From NCBI RefSeq assembly GCF_014652915.1, contig NZ_BMZS01000004.1, positions 62,001 to 126,000 of the forward strand: a stretch of 64,000 bases of DNA, in the 5' to 3' direction. The stretch is from Thalassobaculum fulvum. GTDB taxonomy: Bacteria > Pseudomonadota > Alphaproteobacteria > Thalassobaculales > Thalassobaculaceae. Below are positions 35,396-44,785 of this stretch, one piece after another; position 1 is the first letter of the stretch; each line of letters starts with the position of its first letter. The notes beneath the pieces were generated by a model. The model was not told where the DNA came from and did no database searches. It worked only from the letters and a program-made list of their open reading frames with translations. The translations under genes were made by a program, and so were the position numbers.

Positions 35396-35580
35396 CCGCC
35401 GGCACCTGAGATCCGAGGTCCGGCTCACGGCCCGCTCACACGGCCGTGGCTGGACCGGATCCGGCAACTTCCCATCTCCGACGACGTAACGCCCCGACCG
35501 GCGGTCGCATTCTGGTTGTCCGACGCCGGGCACCGGACCAGCCGCCCCGGCCGTCGACCACGTCGATACGGAGAACCTCG

Positions 35581-36678
35581 ATGGATCTCGCACAGCTGCT
35601 GTCCGGCTGCCGCCTCGCGTCCGCCGAAGACCGCCTGGATCTGCGGACCGCCTGGACCGGCCATGTGAAGGCGGTGCTCGACCCGTCGCTGCGCGCGACC
35701 TGGCGGGCCTGCGACGGGCACCCCGCCCTGCGGGCGTTTCTGTGGGGCCAGGACGAGAACACCTGGACGGCGGCCCACACGGCACGCTGGCAGGCGGTGT
35801 TCGAGACCGGGATCGACCAGACGCACTACGACCGGGTACTCGGGTTCGCCGAAGGCGACCTGGAGGCCGGTCTCGATCCGGCGGTGTACGGCATGTTCTT
35901 CGCCGAGCTCGCCGAGCAGATCACCTCCCGCATCCTGGCGATCGATCCCGTCGGCGACGGACAGCGCCGGGCCGTCGCCGCGGTCGCCCGGCTGATGAGC
36001 GCCGAGGCGGTCGTCGCAACCACCGCCTACGACCAGGCGCTGCGACGCCGGGCCGCCCGCAGCGTCGCCGACCTGACGGGCTCGCTGCGGGACAGCGTCG
36101 GCACGACCATTGACGGCGTCGCCGCCGCCACCGAGGAGCTGTCGGCCAGCATGGCGACGGTCGAGGCGAACGTGACGCGCAGCCACGGCCAGGCCCACAC
36201 GATCGCCGGCACGGTCGGCGGCACGGTCCGGCAGCTCGACGACTTCCGACGGGCGATCGGCGAGATCCTGGCCCTGCTCGGGTCGATCCGCTCGATCGCC
36301 GGCCAGACCAACATGCTGGCCCTGAACGCCACCATCGAGGCGGCCCGGGCCGGCGATGCCGGCCGCGGCTTCGCCGTCGTCGCCCGGGAGGTGAAGGAAC
36401 TGGCCAACGCTGCCCGGAGCGCCGCCGACACCATCGGCGTGAACACCGATCGGCTCCAGGCTTCGCTCGAGGTGGTCAACGGCGCGTTCGGCGACGTGAC
36501 GGACAAGGTCGCCGTCATGCTGGCCCTGATCGACGCGACCGGCGAGGCCACCCGCGAACAGCAGCGCGCGACGGCTGAGATCGCCGCGCGGATGGCCGGC
36601 GTCTCGGGCGAGGTCGAGCAGGCGATCTCCGGCATCAACCGCCAGCACGCGGTCGATGCGGAGGCGGCAGCGGCGTGA
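35581..36678 (+). CDS. Soluble methyl-accepting chemotaxis protein, globin-coupled-sensor-like
   Basis: 365 residues with no transmembrane helix. Residues 1-170 are helical; '[49 protein letters not shown]' follows the protoglobin pattern of globin-coupled sensors, but the heme-ligating His cannot be fixed from sequence alone. Residues 180-360 form the signalling coiled coil with the hairpin tip '[40 protein letters not shown]'. It would respond to an internal signal such as oxygen and address CheA/CheW. The ATG at 35581 gives the family N-terminus. Confidence 0.85.
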   Translation: MDLAQLLSGCRLASAEDRLDLRTAWTGHVKAVLDPSLRATWRACDGHPALRAFLWGQDENTWTAAHTARWQAVFETGIDQTHYDRVLGFAEGDLEAGLDPAVYGMFFAELAEQITSRILAIDPVGDGQRRAVAAVARLMSAEAVVATTAYDQALRRRAARSVADLTGSLRDSVGTTIDGVAAATEELSASMATVEANVTRSHGQAHTIAGTVGGTVRQLDDFRRAIGEILALLGSIRSIAGQTNMLALNATIEAARAGDAGRGFAVVAREVKELANAARSAADTIGVNTDRLQASLEVVNGAFGDVTDKVAVMLALIDATGEATREQQRATAEIAARMAGVSGEVEQAISGINRQHAVDAEAAAA

Positions 36679-36685
36679 CCGGCCG

Positions 36686-37366
36686 TCAGTCGGCGACCGC
36701 CGCCTGCTCCATGCTGTCGAGATAGTCGCCGATCGTCCGGGTCATGTGGTGCACCAGCAGGTCGCGCGCGGCGTCCACGTCGCCGGCGGCGATCAGGTCG
36801 CGCAGCCGGCCGTGGTCGCGCAGCGAGACCGCGTTCAGCGCCGGGTCGCTGCACAGCCGCGCCCGCAGCGCCTGGATGCGGAACGCGAAGCCGGCATAGC
36901 AGTCGGCGAGGTAGCGGTTGCCGGCATGTTCGAACAGGGTCCGATGGAACGCCGCGTCCAGGATCCGGTAGCGGCCGTTGTCGCCGGTCCGCACCGCTTC
37001 GGCCATGGCGTCGACGATCGCCGTCAAGGCGGCGACCAGCGGCTCGCGCCGGCCCTTCATGGCCCGCTCCAGCGCGGTCACCTCCAGGGTCTCGCGCAGG
37101 TCGCCGAGCTGCTTGATCTCCTCCGGGCTCATGTCGAACACGAAGCTGCCGCGCTGCGGCTGGATCGACACCAGCCCCTCCATCTTGAGCTGGAGCAGCG
37201 CCTCGCGGATCGGCGTCTTGCTGACCCCCAGCTCGAGCGCCAGGGCGTTCTCGGAAAGCGGCGAACCCAGCCCGAGTTCGCCCCGCACGATACGGCCGCG
37301 GATCTCGTCGGCGGCCAGGGCGGTCAGGGATTTCGGTCGCTGCAGGACCCGTAGCGGTTCAGCCAT
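36686..37366 (-). CDS. GntR/FadR-family (FCD) transcriptional regulator
   Basis: 226 residues. The N-terminal winged helix is 'LTALAADEIRGRIVRGELGLGSPLSENALALELGVSKTPIREALLQLKMEGLVSIQPQRGSFV'. The C-terminal FCD ligand domain ('LRETLEVTALERAMKG...FHRTLFEHAGNRYL...VSLRDHGRLRDLIAAGDVDAARDLLVHHM') keeps the Asp/His metal-site pattern. It is divergent from coxSLM across 431 bp, so it likely controls that operon through the palindrome at 37562-37579. The ATG at 37366 with GGGAGAAG upstream was chosen. Confidence 0.92.
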   Translation of the reverse strand: MAEPLRVLQRPKSLTALAADEIRGRIVRGELGLGSPLSENALALELGVSKTPIREALLQLKMEGLVSIQPQRGSFVFDMSPEEIKQLGDLRETLEVTALERAMKGRREPLVAALTAIVDAMAEAVRTGDNGRYRILDAAFHRTLFEHAGNRYLADCYAGFAFRIQALRARLCSDPALNAVSLRDHGRLRDLIAAGDVDAARDLLVHHMTRTIGDYLDSMEQAAVAD

Positions 37367-37797
37367 ACGTTCGATCTTCTCCCGTTCATCTCGACGGCCG
37401 GACTGCCTGCGCGTCACGCACCCTGGCACATGCGGTGGAAACGTCACCGCGCCGGCCGCGATCCCGCCGCGGTCCGTCAGCCGTCCCGTCGTTGAGGGCA
37501 GTTATGCCACAGAACCGTGGATTTTGCTGCCTGGAACGCGCGGGCCGGCACGCCGCCGGCGATACTGGATATCATGTATGCGTTACCCGGACGTAAACGC
37601 CGGCCGGCCGGGGCTCCCCGAACCGGCGCCGGCAGCCGGTGCGCCGTGGTTAACGGTCGCGGCCTCCCCGCTTGACCTGCGTCGAACTGGGAAAGAGACT
37701 GGAGCCGACAAGGGCGGCGACCGGCACGGACTGCCTGCGCTATCGCCTGGAAACACTGACAATTTCGAATCGCACGCTTCACGAGGGAGATGAGGGC
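37367..37797. other. Divergent control region GntR / coxSLM
   Basis: 431 bp without a credible gene. It contains the palindrome at 37562-37579, a smaller repeat CCAC-N6-GTGG near 37507-37520, and a TTGACC at 37672-37677 that has no matching -10. The Shine-Dalgarno GGGAG of coxS is at its right end. Confidence 0.6.
37562..37579. promoter_or_regulatory. Candidate GntR operator
   Basis: ATAC-TG-GATATC-AT-GTAT: an 18-bp palindrome broken only at two symmetric positions, in a region otherwise GC-rich. It lies between the divergent GntR gene and coxS, as expected for an operator of the FadR subfamily. Confidence 0.6.
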
Positions 37798-38259
<462 letters not shown>

Positions 38260-38314
38260 CCGATCCCGGACAAGCAAGAAATCAACAGGGAATCGGCCAA
38301 ACAGGGAGCGAGAA

Positions 38315-40690
38315 ATGCCTGATGGAGGTACCGGTATCGGCGCGGCCGTGAAGCGCGTCGAAGACAAGCGGTTCCTGACCGGTCGCGGCACCTACACCGA
38401 CGACATCAACCGTCCGGGACAGACCTACGCCTACATCCTGCGCAGCCCGCAGGCGCACGCCAAGATCGACCGGATCGACACTTCGGCGGCCGCCTCGGCG
38501 CCGGGGGTGCTGGCGGTGTTCACCGGTGCCGACATGCAGGTCGGTTCCCTGCCCTGCGGCTGGCAGGTGCATTCCAAGGACGGCTCGCCGATGCACGAGC
38601 CGCCGCACCCGCCGCTGGCCCAGGGCAAGGTCCGCTGCGTCGGCGACCAGGTCGCGGTGGTGATCGCCGAGACCTACGCCCAGGCCAAGGACGCGGCCGA
38701 GAAGATCGTCGTCGACTACACGCCGCTGCCGGCGGTGGTCGACATGAACAAGGCGCTGGCCGGCGGCACCCTGGTGCACGACGAGATCGGCACCAACCTC
38801 TGCTACGACTGGGAGATCGGCGACGAGGGCCAGATCGACGAGGCGTTCGCCAAGGCTGCGCACGTCACCAAGATCGACATCGTCAACAACCGCCTGATCC
38901 CGAACGCGATGGAGCCGCGGGCCGCGGTCGGCGAGTATGACCGGGCGACCGGCGAGTACACGCTGTACACCACCAGCCAGAACCCGCACGTGATCCGGCT
39001 GCTGATGGGCGCGTTCGTGCTGTCGATCCCGGAGCACAAGCTGCGCGTCGTGGCGCCCGACGTCGGCGGTGGCTTCGGCTCGAAGATCTACCACTACGCC
39101 GAGGAGGCGATCGTCACCTGGGCGTCGAGCCGGGTCGGCCGGCCGATCAAGTGGACCGCCGAGCGCTCGGAATCCTTCATGAGCGACGCCCACGGCCGCG
39201 ACCACATCACCCACGCCCAGCTGGCGATGGACAGCGAGGGCAAGTTCCTCGCCCTCAAGGTCGAGACCAAGGCCAACATGGGAGCCTATCTCTCGACCTT
39301 CGCGAGCTGCGTGCCGACCTACCTGTACGCCACGCTGCTGGCCGGCGTGTACACGACGCCGCTGATCTACTGCAATGTGAAGGCGATCTTCACCAACACC
39401 GTGCCGGTCGACGCCTATCGCGGCGCCGGCCGACCGGAGGCGACCTACCTGATCGAGCGGCTGGTCGACCGCGCCGCCCGCGAGATCGGGCTGAGCCAGG
39501 TCGAGATCCGGCGGCGGAACTTCATCCCGGCCGACGCCTTCCCGTACCAGACCCCGGTCGCGCTGCAGTACGACAGCGGCAACTACACCGCCACGCTCGA
39601 CGCGGCGCTGAAGGCGGCCGACGCCGACGGCTTCGCGGCCCGCAAGGCGGCGTCCGAGGCCAAGGGCAAGCGCCGCGGCCTCGGCTTCTCGACCTACCTG
39701 GAGGCCTGCGGCATCGCGCCGTCGGCCGTGGTCGGCTCGCTCGGTGCCCGCGCCGGGCTCTACGAGTCGGCCGAGGTCCGGGTCCATCCGACCGGCTCGG
39801 TGACGGTGTTCACCGGCGCCCACAGCCACGGCCAGGGCCACGAGACGACCTTCGCCCAGCTGGTGTCGGAAAAGCTCGGCCTGCCGATGGACAACATCGA
39901 GATCAGCCACGGCGACACCAACAAGGTGCAGTTCGGCATGGGCACCTACGGATCGCGCTCGCTCGCCGTCGGCGGAGAGGCGATCGTCAAGGCGCTCGAC
40001 AAGATCATCGCCAAGGCCAAGAAGATCGCCGCCCACGTGATGGAGGCCTCGGAGGCCGACATCGAGTTCAAGGACGGCAACTTCACGGTCGCCGGCACCG
40101 ACAAGAGCATGGCGTTCGGCGAGGTCGCGCTGACCGCCTACGTCCCGCACAACTTCCCGCACCAGGAGCTGGAGCCGGGGCTGGACGAAAAGGCGTTCTA
40201 CGACCCGCTGAACTTCACCTTCCCGGGCGGCTGCCACATCGCCGAGGTCGAGGTCGACCCGGACACCGGCGTGGTAAAGGTCGAGCGGATGACGGCGGTC
40301 GACGACGTCGGCCGGGTCATCAACCCGATGATCGTCGCCGGGCAGATCCACGGCGGCCTCGCCCAGGGCATCGGGCAGGCGCTGCTGGAAGGCTGCGTCT
40401 ACAACGAGGACGGCCAGCTGGTGACCGGTTCGTACATGGACTACACCATGCCCCGCGCCGACAACCTGCCGTCGTTCTCGGTCGGCACCGAGAGCACGCT
40501 GTGCGCCCACAACTCGCTCGGCGTGAAGGGCTGCGGCGAGGTCGGGGCGATCGGCTCGCCGCCGGCCGTCATCAACGCGGTCGTCGACGCGCTGTGGGAC
40601 CTCGGGGTGCGCGACATGCCGATGCCGGCCAACCCGCAGACCGTTTGGAAGACCATCCAGAGCGCCCGGCCGGCGGCCGCGGCGGAATGA
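38315..40690 (+). CDS. coxL: CoxL-like molybdopterin-binding large subunit (form II type)
   Basis: 791-residue catalytic subunit. '[25 protein letters not shown]' starts the first aldehyde-oxidase domain. The active-site loop is 'AYRGAGR' (residues 367-373), the form II signature, not the 'AYRCSFR' loop of true form I CO dehydrogenase. '[22 protein letters not shown]' and '[21 protein letters not shown]' (the catalytic Glu region) bind the cofactor. Whether it oxidises CO is doubtful; another aldehyde or heterocycle may be the substrate. Confidence 0.92.
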   Translation: MPDGGTGIGAAVKRVEDKRFLTGRGTYTDDINRPGQTYAYILRSPQAHAKIDRIDTSAAASAPGVLAVFTGADMQVGSLPCGWQVHSKDGSPMHEPPHPPLAQGKVRCVGDQVAVVIAETYAQAKDAAEKIVVDYTPLPAVVDMNKALAGGTLVHDEIGTNLCYDWEIGDEGQIDEAFAKAAHVTKIDIVNNRLIPNAMEPRAAVGEYDRATGEYTLYTTSQNPHVIRLLMGAFVLSIPEHKLRVVAPDVGGGFGSKIYHYAEEAIVTWASSRVGRPIKWTAERSESFMSDAHGRDHITHAQLAMDSEGKFLALKVETKANMGAYLSTFASCVPTYLYATLLAGVYTTPLIYCNVKAIFTNTVPVDAYRGAGRPEATYLIERLVDRAAREIGLSQVEIRRRNFIPADAFPYQTPVALQYDSGNYTATLDAALKAADADGFAARKAASEAKGKRRGLGFSTYLEACGIAPSAVVGSLGARAGLYESAEVRVHPTGSVTVFTGAHSHGQGHETTFAQLVSEKLGLPMDNIEISHGDTNKVQFGMGTYGSRSLAVGGEAIVKALDKIIAKAKKIAAHVMEASEADIEFKDGNFTVAGTDKSMAFGEVALTAYVPHNFPHQELEPGLDEKAFYDPLNFTFPGGCHIAEVEVDPDTGVVKVERMTAVDDVGRVINPMIVAGQIHGGLAQGIGQALLEGCVYNEDGQLVTGSYMDYTMPRADNLPSFSVGTESTLCAHNSLGVKGCGEVGAIGSPPAVINAVVDALWDLGVRDMPMPANPQTVWKTIQSARPAAAAE

Positions 40691-40718
40691 CCACGGACGA
40701 AATCCGAGGAGACAGACG

Positions 40719-41516
40719 ATGTACGCATTCGACTACCACAAGCCGTCGTCCGTGGCGGACGCCGTCAGCGCCCTGAAGGGGGCGGATGACGGCAAGTTCG
40801 TGGCCGGCGGCCAGACCCTGATCCCGACGCTCAAGCAGCGTCTGGCGCAGCCGTCCGACCTGATCGACCTGGGCGGGATCGCCGAGCTGAACGGCATCGC
40901 CGTCAGCGGCGACACCGTCACCGTCGGGGCGATGACCAGGCATGCCGCGGTCGCCGGCTCGGCGGACGTGGCCGGCGCGATCCCGGCGCTGGCGGCGCTT
41001 GCCGGCGGCATCGGCGACCCGCAGGTCCGCAACCGCGGAACCATCGGCGGCTCGATCGCCAACAATGATCCGGCGGCCGACTATCCGGCGGCCTGCCTCG
41101 GCCTCGGCGCCACCATCAAGACCAGCGCCCGCGAGGTGTCGGCGGACGACTTCTTCACCGGCCTGTTCGAGACCGACCTCGCCGAGGACGAGATCATCGT
41201 CTCGGTGTCGTTCCCGAAGGCCGAGAAGGCGGCCTACGTGAAGTTCGACAACCCGGCCTCGCGCTATGCCCTGGTCGGGGTGTTCGTCGCCAAGACCGCC
41301 GGCGGGGTGCGGGTCGCGGTGACCGGCGCCGGCCAGGACGGCGTGTTCCGGGTGCCGGAGATGGAGCAGGCGCTGGCGGCCAACTGGTCGCCGGACGCGG
41401 TCGCGGGTATCGCGGTCGATCCGGGCACGCTGAACTCGGACATTCACGCCAGCGCCGAGTACCGCTCGCACCTGATCACGGTGATGGCCAAGCGGGCGGT
41501 CGCCGCCGCCGGCTGA
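40719..41516 (+). CDS. coxM: CoxM-type FAD-binding subunit
   Basis: 265 residues. FAD contacts are '[26 protein letters not shown]' and '[29 protein letters not shown]' (the TIGGS motif). The C-terminal CODH flavoprotein domain ends the chain. Last gene of the operon, 28 bp after coxL; a strong hairpin follows the stop by 26 bp. No coxD/E/F maturation genes are next to it. Confidence 0.94.
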   Translation: MYAFDYHKPSSVADAVSALKGADDGKFVAGGQTLIPTLKQRLAQPSDLIDLGGIAELNGIAVSGDTVTVGAMTRHAAVAGSADVAGAIPALAALAGGIGDPQVRNRGTIGGSIANNDPAADYPAACLGLGATIKTSAREVSADDFFTGLFETDLAEDEIIVSVSFPKAEKAAYVKFDNPASRYALVGVFVAKTAGGVRVAVTGAGQDGVFRVPEMEQALAANWSPDAVAGIAVDPGTLNSDIHASAEYRSHLITVMAKRAVAAAG

Positions 41517-41542
41517 CCGGCCGACGACCGATGCATCGACGG

Positions 41543-41572
41543 CGGGCCGGTCCCATAGGGGCCGGCCCGTTT
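41543..41572 (+). terminator. Intrinsic terminator after coxM
   Basis: An 11-bp stem GGGCCGGTCCC / GGGGCCGGCCC (41544-41554 and 41558-41568, one G-T pair) with a 3-nt loop, extended by one C-G pair, followed by TTT. It ends the coxSLM transcript. Confidence 0.8.
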
Positions 41573-41618
41573 GCGTGGTAGATTGCCGTTCCCGGAATCC
41601 CGCAGCGGAGAAATGTCG

Positions 41619-42116
41619 ATGCCTGGCCGCCTTCTCGTCGCCCTCGCCTGCGCCGCCTGCCTTACGGCGGCAAGCGCCGGCGCGTCCCTCGCCAAGTCCG
41701 AAAAGGCCCAGGGCGCCCAGGACAAGGCTGCACTCCACGGCAAGGCCGGAAACGCCGTCAAGGGCAACGCCGTCAAGGGCAACGCCGGCGGTTCCGACGC
41801 CGCGGCGGCCGCCGCCGCGGCCGGCGCCGCCATCGCCGGCGTCCTGCTCTCCGACCAGGACCGCACCACCATCACCCGGTACTTCCAGCAGCACCCGCAG
41901 CCGGCGACCGCCCTGCCCCCGGGCATCGCCAAGAACGTCGCCCGCGGCAAGCCGGTGCCGCCGGGGATCGCCAAACGCGGCGTTCCGAACGGCCTGACCG
42001 GGAAGCTCTCGATCCCGAAAGGCTACGAGTTGCAGACCGTCGGCACCGACGTGGTGCTGATCGAGGCCGGGACGCGGATCATCGCCGACGTGCTGAAGGA
42101 CGTGCTGCGAAAATAG
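41619..42116 (+). CDS. CigR-family-like secreted protein
   Basis: 165 residues. A signal peptide (1-25) is followed by a Lys/Ala/Gly-rich low-complexity stretch with the repeat 'GNAVKGNAVKGNAGG', an Ala-rich hydrophobic segment and a conserved C-terminal part, 'LPPGIAKNVARGKPVPPGIAKRGVP...GYELQTVGTDVVLIEAGTRIIADVLKDVL'. That part resembles RcnB/CigR-type proteins. The function in non-pathogens is unknown. The ATG at 41619 has GCGGAG at 8 bp; an ATG two codons earlier is too close to it. Confidence 0.68.
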   Translation: MPGRLLVALACAACLTAASAGASLAKSEKAQGAQDKAALHGKAGNAVKGNAVKGNAGGSDAAAAAAAAGAAIAGVLLSDQDRTTITRYFQQHPQPATALPPGIAKNVARGKPVPPGIAKRGVPNGLTGKLSIPKGYELQTVGTDVVLIEAGTRIIADVLKDVLRK

Positions 42117-42142
42117 TCCCTTGATTGCGGCGCCGCAGCAGA

Positions 42143-42161
42143 TATGTTGCGCCGCAACATA
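42143..42161. promoter_or_regulatory. Perfect palindrome upstream of ppa
   Basis: TATGTTGCG-C-CGCAACATA, 9-bp arms with a single central base, ending 22 bp before the ppa start. Either an operator or, in the leader, a tight stem; the minimal loop favours a protein-binding site. The palindrome GCGGCGCCGC at 42127-42136 lies just upstream. Confidence 0.6.
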
Positions 42162-42183
42162 GCGAGGTCACGAGGACCAGGAC

Positions 42184-42732
42184 ATGAGACTCGACAAGAT
42201 CGCCATCGGCCACAACCCGCCCTACGACGTGAACGTGGTCATCGAGGTCGGCCTCGGCTCCGACCCGGTCAAGTACGAGCTCGACAAGGAATCCGGCGCC
42301 CTGTTCGTCGACCGGTTCCTGCACACCGCGATGAGCTACCCGGTCAACTACGGCTTCATCCCGCACACCCTGGCCGACGACGGCGACCCGCTCGACGTCA
42401 TGGTCGCCGGCATGGTGCCGATCCTGCCGAAGTCGGTGGTCCGGGTGCGCCCGGTCGGCGTGCTGATCATGGAGGACGAGGCCGGCCAGGACGAGAAGAT
42501 CCTGACCGTGCCGGTCGACAAGCTGCACCCCTACTACACCGACGTCGGCTCCTGGCGGGACCTGCCGAAGATCCTGATCGACCAGATCCAGCACTTCTTC
42601 ACCCACTACAAGGACCTCGAGGCCAACAAGTGGGTCCAGGTGAAACGCTGGGGCGACGCCGAAGAGGCGCTCGACCTGATCCGCGCCGGCATCCGGGCTG
42701 CCGAGGCGAAGCCGGCCAAGGCCGCCGAGTAG
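42184..42732 (+). CDS. ppa: Inorganic pyrophosphatase (family I)
   Basis: 182 residues. Family I core: 'KYELDKESGALFVDRFLHTAMSYPVNYGFIPHTLADDGDPLDVMV' with metal-binding D66, D68 and D71, then 'DEKILTVPVDKLHPYYTD' and 'FFTHYKDLEANKWVQVKRWGDAEEA'. It hydrolyses pyrophosphate to phosphate in the cytoplasm. Single gene with a palindrome just upstream. Confidence 0.97.
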   Translation: MRLDKIAIGHNPPYDVNVVIEVGLGSDPVKYELDKESGALFVDRFLHTAMSYPVNYGFIPHTLADDGDPLDVMVAGMVPILPKSVVRVRPVGVLIMEDEAGQDEKILTVPVDKLHPYYTDVGSWRDLPKILIDQIQHFFTHYKDLEANKWVQVKRWGDAEEALDLIRAGIRAAEAKPAKAAE

Positions 42733-42771
42733 GCGGCCCCGGCCCGTCCTTCACAATCGGTTCCGCCGCGC

Positions 42772-43452
42772 TTAGTTCTGCGCGGTCTTCATCGCCCGCA
42801 CTTCGGCCGTGAGCTGCTCGCGGCGGCGCTTGAGGTCGTCGAGATCGCGCTGGCAGTGGTCGTCGAGGGCGGACGACCCCGGCGACTGCTCGGCCTCGCA
42901 CAGCGCCCAGCGCAGCTTGCGCCAGGCTTCCATGTCCTGCTCGATCTCGGCCGCGCGGCGGTCTGCGAACGCCTTGCGGTCGGCCGGGCCGGCCGAGGCC
43001 GGCGGGGCCAGGCTGACCGTCGCCGTCGCCGGGAACTCGTAGACGTCGGTTCGCTGCGCCATCCCGGTCGCCAGGGCCGGCAGGCCGCCGAGCAGCAGGA
43101 ACATCGCACCGGTTGCCGCCTGTCCCTGCTTGGCCTCCGACGATTCCTGCGACGTCAGGTAGCGGGCCGTCGCCGGGCCGCCGCCGACCGGGGCGCAGAC
43201 CAGTTCCACGACGCGGGCGTTCCGCGGCAGGTGAACGGTCGCCGGCGCCTCCACGGTAGCTTCCCATTCGGGCTTGCTCCGCGAGCGGTTCATCAGCAGC
43301 GCCCGGGCCGTGCAGCGCGCCGCACCGCCGTCGGTGGCCACCGCCACCGGTTGCATGCGCACGTCGCCTTCCATCACTTCGCCGTTCTTCGGGGTCGCGC
43401 CACAGCCCACGACCGCCAATGCCAGACCGGCGACAATCGATATACGAATCAT
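42772..43452 (-). CDS. Predicted lipoprotein of unknown function
   Basis: 226 residues. The N-terminus 'MIRISIVAGLALAVVGCGATP' is a lipoprotein signal with Cys at residue 17. The middle contains a probable membrane or Gly-rich hydrophobic segment ('GAMFLLLGGLPALATGMA'). The C-terminus is a long charged helix ('ADRRAAEIEQDMEAWRKLRWALCEAEQ...CQRDLDDLKRRREQLTAEVRAM'), likely a coiled coil. No family recognised. It faces ppa convergently and is divergent from the CoA-transferase gene. Confidence 0.8.
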   Translation of the reverse strand: MIRISIVAGLALAVVGCGATPKNGEVMEGDVRMQPVAVATDGGAARCTARALLMNRSRSKPEWEATVEAPATVHLPRNARVVELVCAPVGGGPATARYLTSQESSEAKQGQAATGAMFLLLGGLPALATGMAQRTDVYEFPATATVSLAPPASAGPADRKAFADRRAAEIEQDMEAWRKLRWALCEAEQSPGSSALDDHCQRDLDDLKRRREQLTAEVRAMKTAQN

Positions 43453-43615
43453 CCTATCCTCCCTGCCCCCTATGAGTGCCGTTCGGCCTCTATACGGCGA
43501 TTCGCGGATGCCGGCCACCACCGCGCCGCAGGCCGCCGACGTCGCCTTGTCCGGCGCCCGGCCGTGGTCTAAAACCGCCGGAAACCATGAACGCGCGCAG
43601 CAGGGAGGCATGCCC

Positions 43616-44785
43616 ATGGCCGCCGACGGCCAACACGCCCGCACCGGTCCCCTCGCCGGGATCACCGTCGTCGACGTCAGTCGTATCCTGGCCGGCCCGT
43701 ACTGCACCCTGCTGATGGCCGAACTCGGCGCCCGGGTGATCAAGGTCGAGACCCCGGAAACCGGCGACGACGCCCGCCACTACGGGCCGTTCGTCAACGG
43801 CAAGTCGGCGTATTTCCAGTCGATCAACCGCGGCAAGGAGAGCATCGCGCTCAACCTGAAGGACGCCGACGACAAGGCGATCTTCGAGGCCCTGCTGGAG
43901 AACGCCGACGTCGTGGTCGAGAACTTCCGGCCCGGCACCATGGAGAAGCTGGGCTACGGCTGGGACGCCCTGCACGCCCGGTACCCGCGGCTGATCTACG
44001 CCGCTGCCTCCGGCTTCGGCCACTCCGGCCCCGACATGACCCGCCCGGCCTACGACATGGTCGTGCAGGGCATGGGCGGCATCATGAGCGTGACCGGCCA
44101 CGAGGGCAGCCCGCCGACCCGCATCGGCATGTCGATCGGCGACATCGGCTCCGGCCTGTACGCCACCGTCGGCGTGCTGTCGGCGCTGTACCACCGGGCG
44201 ATCACCGGCGAGGCCACCAAGGTCGACATCGGCATGTTCGACTGCCAGCTGGCGCTGCTGGAGAACGCCGCGGTGCGCTTCTTCACCTCGGGCAAAGCCC
44301 CCGGGCCGCTCGGCGCCCGGCACCCGTCGATCACCCCGTTCGAGGCGTTCGAGACCGGCGACGGCTACATCATCATCGCCGCCGGCAACGACGGCCTGTT
44401 CCGCAAGCTGGCCGACGGCCTCGGCAAGCCGGAATGGAAGGACGACCCGCGCTACGTCAGCAACCCGAAGCGGGCCGAGCACGTCGAGCAGCTGAAGGCC
44501 GAGCTCGAGGCGATCCTGAAGACCGACACCACCGAGCACTGGATGAAGGTGCTCGACGACGCCGGCGTGCCGGCCGGGCCGATCAACGACATCGGCCAGG
44601 CCGTCAACTACCCGCAGGCGGCGGCCCGCAACATGATCGTCGACGTAGACGATCCGATCACCGGGCCGATGAAGGTGATCGGCAACCCGGTCAAGATCTC
44701 GGGCTTCCCCGACCCCACGACCCGCGATCCGGCCCCGAACCTGGACCAGGACCGCGCCAAGATCCTGAAGGAGATCGGACGATGA
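43616..44785 (+). CDS. CaiB/BaiF-family (type III) CoA-transferase
   Basis: 389 residues. 'VVDVSRILAGPYCTLLMAELGARVIKVETPETGDDARHYGPF' is the family N-terminus. The predicted catalytic Asp is D147 in 'RPAYDMVVQGMGGIMSVTG'; 'RIGMSIGDIGSGLYATVGVLSALYHR' follows. It moves CoA between carboxylic acids, substrate unknown. The second ATG (43616) was chosen since GGGAGG sits 7 bp before it and only 1 bp before the first. Its TGA overlaps the aldehyde dehydrogenase ATG. Confidence 0.93.
   Translation: MAADGQHARTGPLAGITVVDVSRILAGPYCTLLMAELGARVIKVETPETGDDARHYGPFVNGKSAYFQSINRGKESIALNLKDADDKAIFEALLENADVVVENFRPGTMEKLGYGWDALHARYPRLIYAAASGFGHSGPDMTRPAYDMVVQGMGGIMSVTGHEGSPPTRIGMSIGDIGSGLYATVGVLSALYHRAITGEATKVDIGMFDCQLALLENAAVRFFTSGKAPGPLGARHPSITPFEAFETGDGYIIIAAGNDGLFRKLADGLGKPEWKDDPRYVSNPKRAEHVEQLKAELEAILKTDTTEHWMKVLDDAGVPAGPINDIGQAVNYPQAAARNMIVDVDDPITGPMKVIGNPVKISGFPDPTTRDPAPNLDQDRAKILKEIGR

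Noticed and set aside
38315-40690. Aerobic carbon monoxide dehydrogenase (form I)
   Set aside because: The active-site loop is AYRGAGR, not the Cys-containing loop of form I enzymes.
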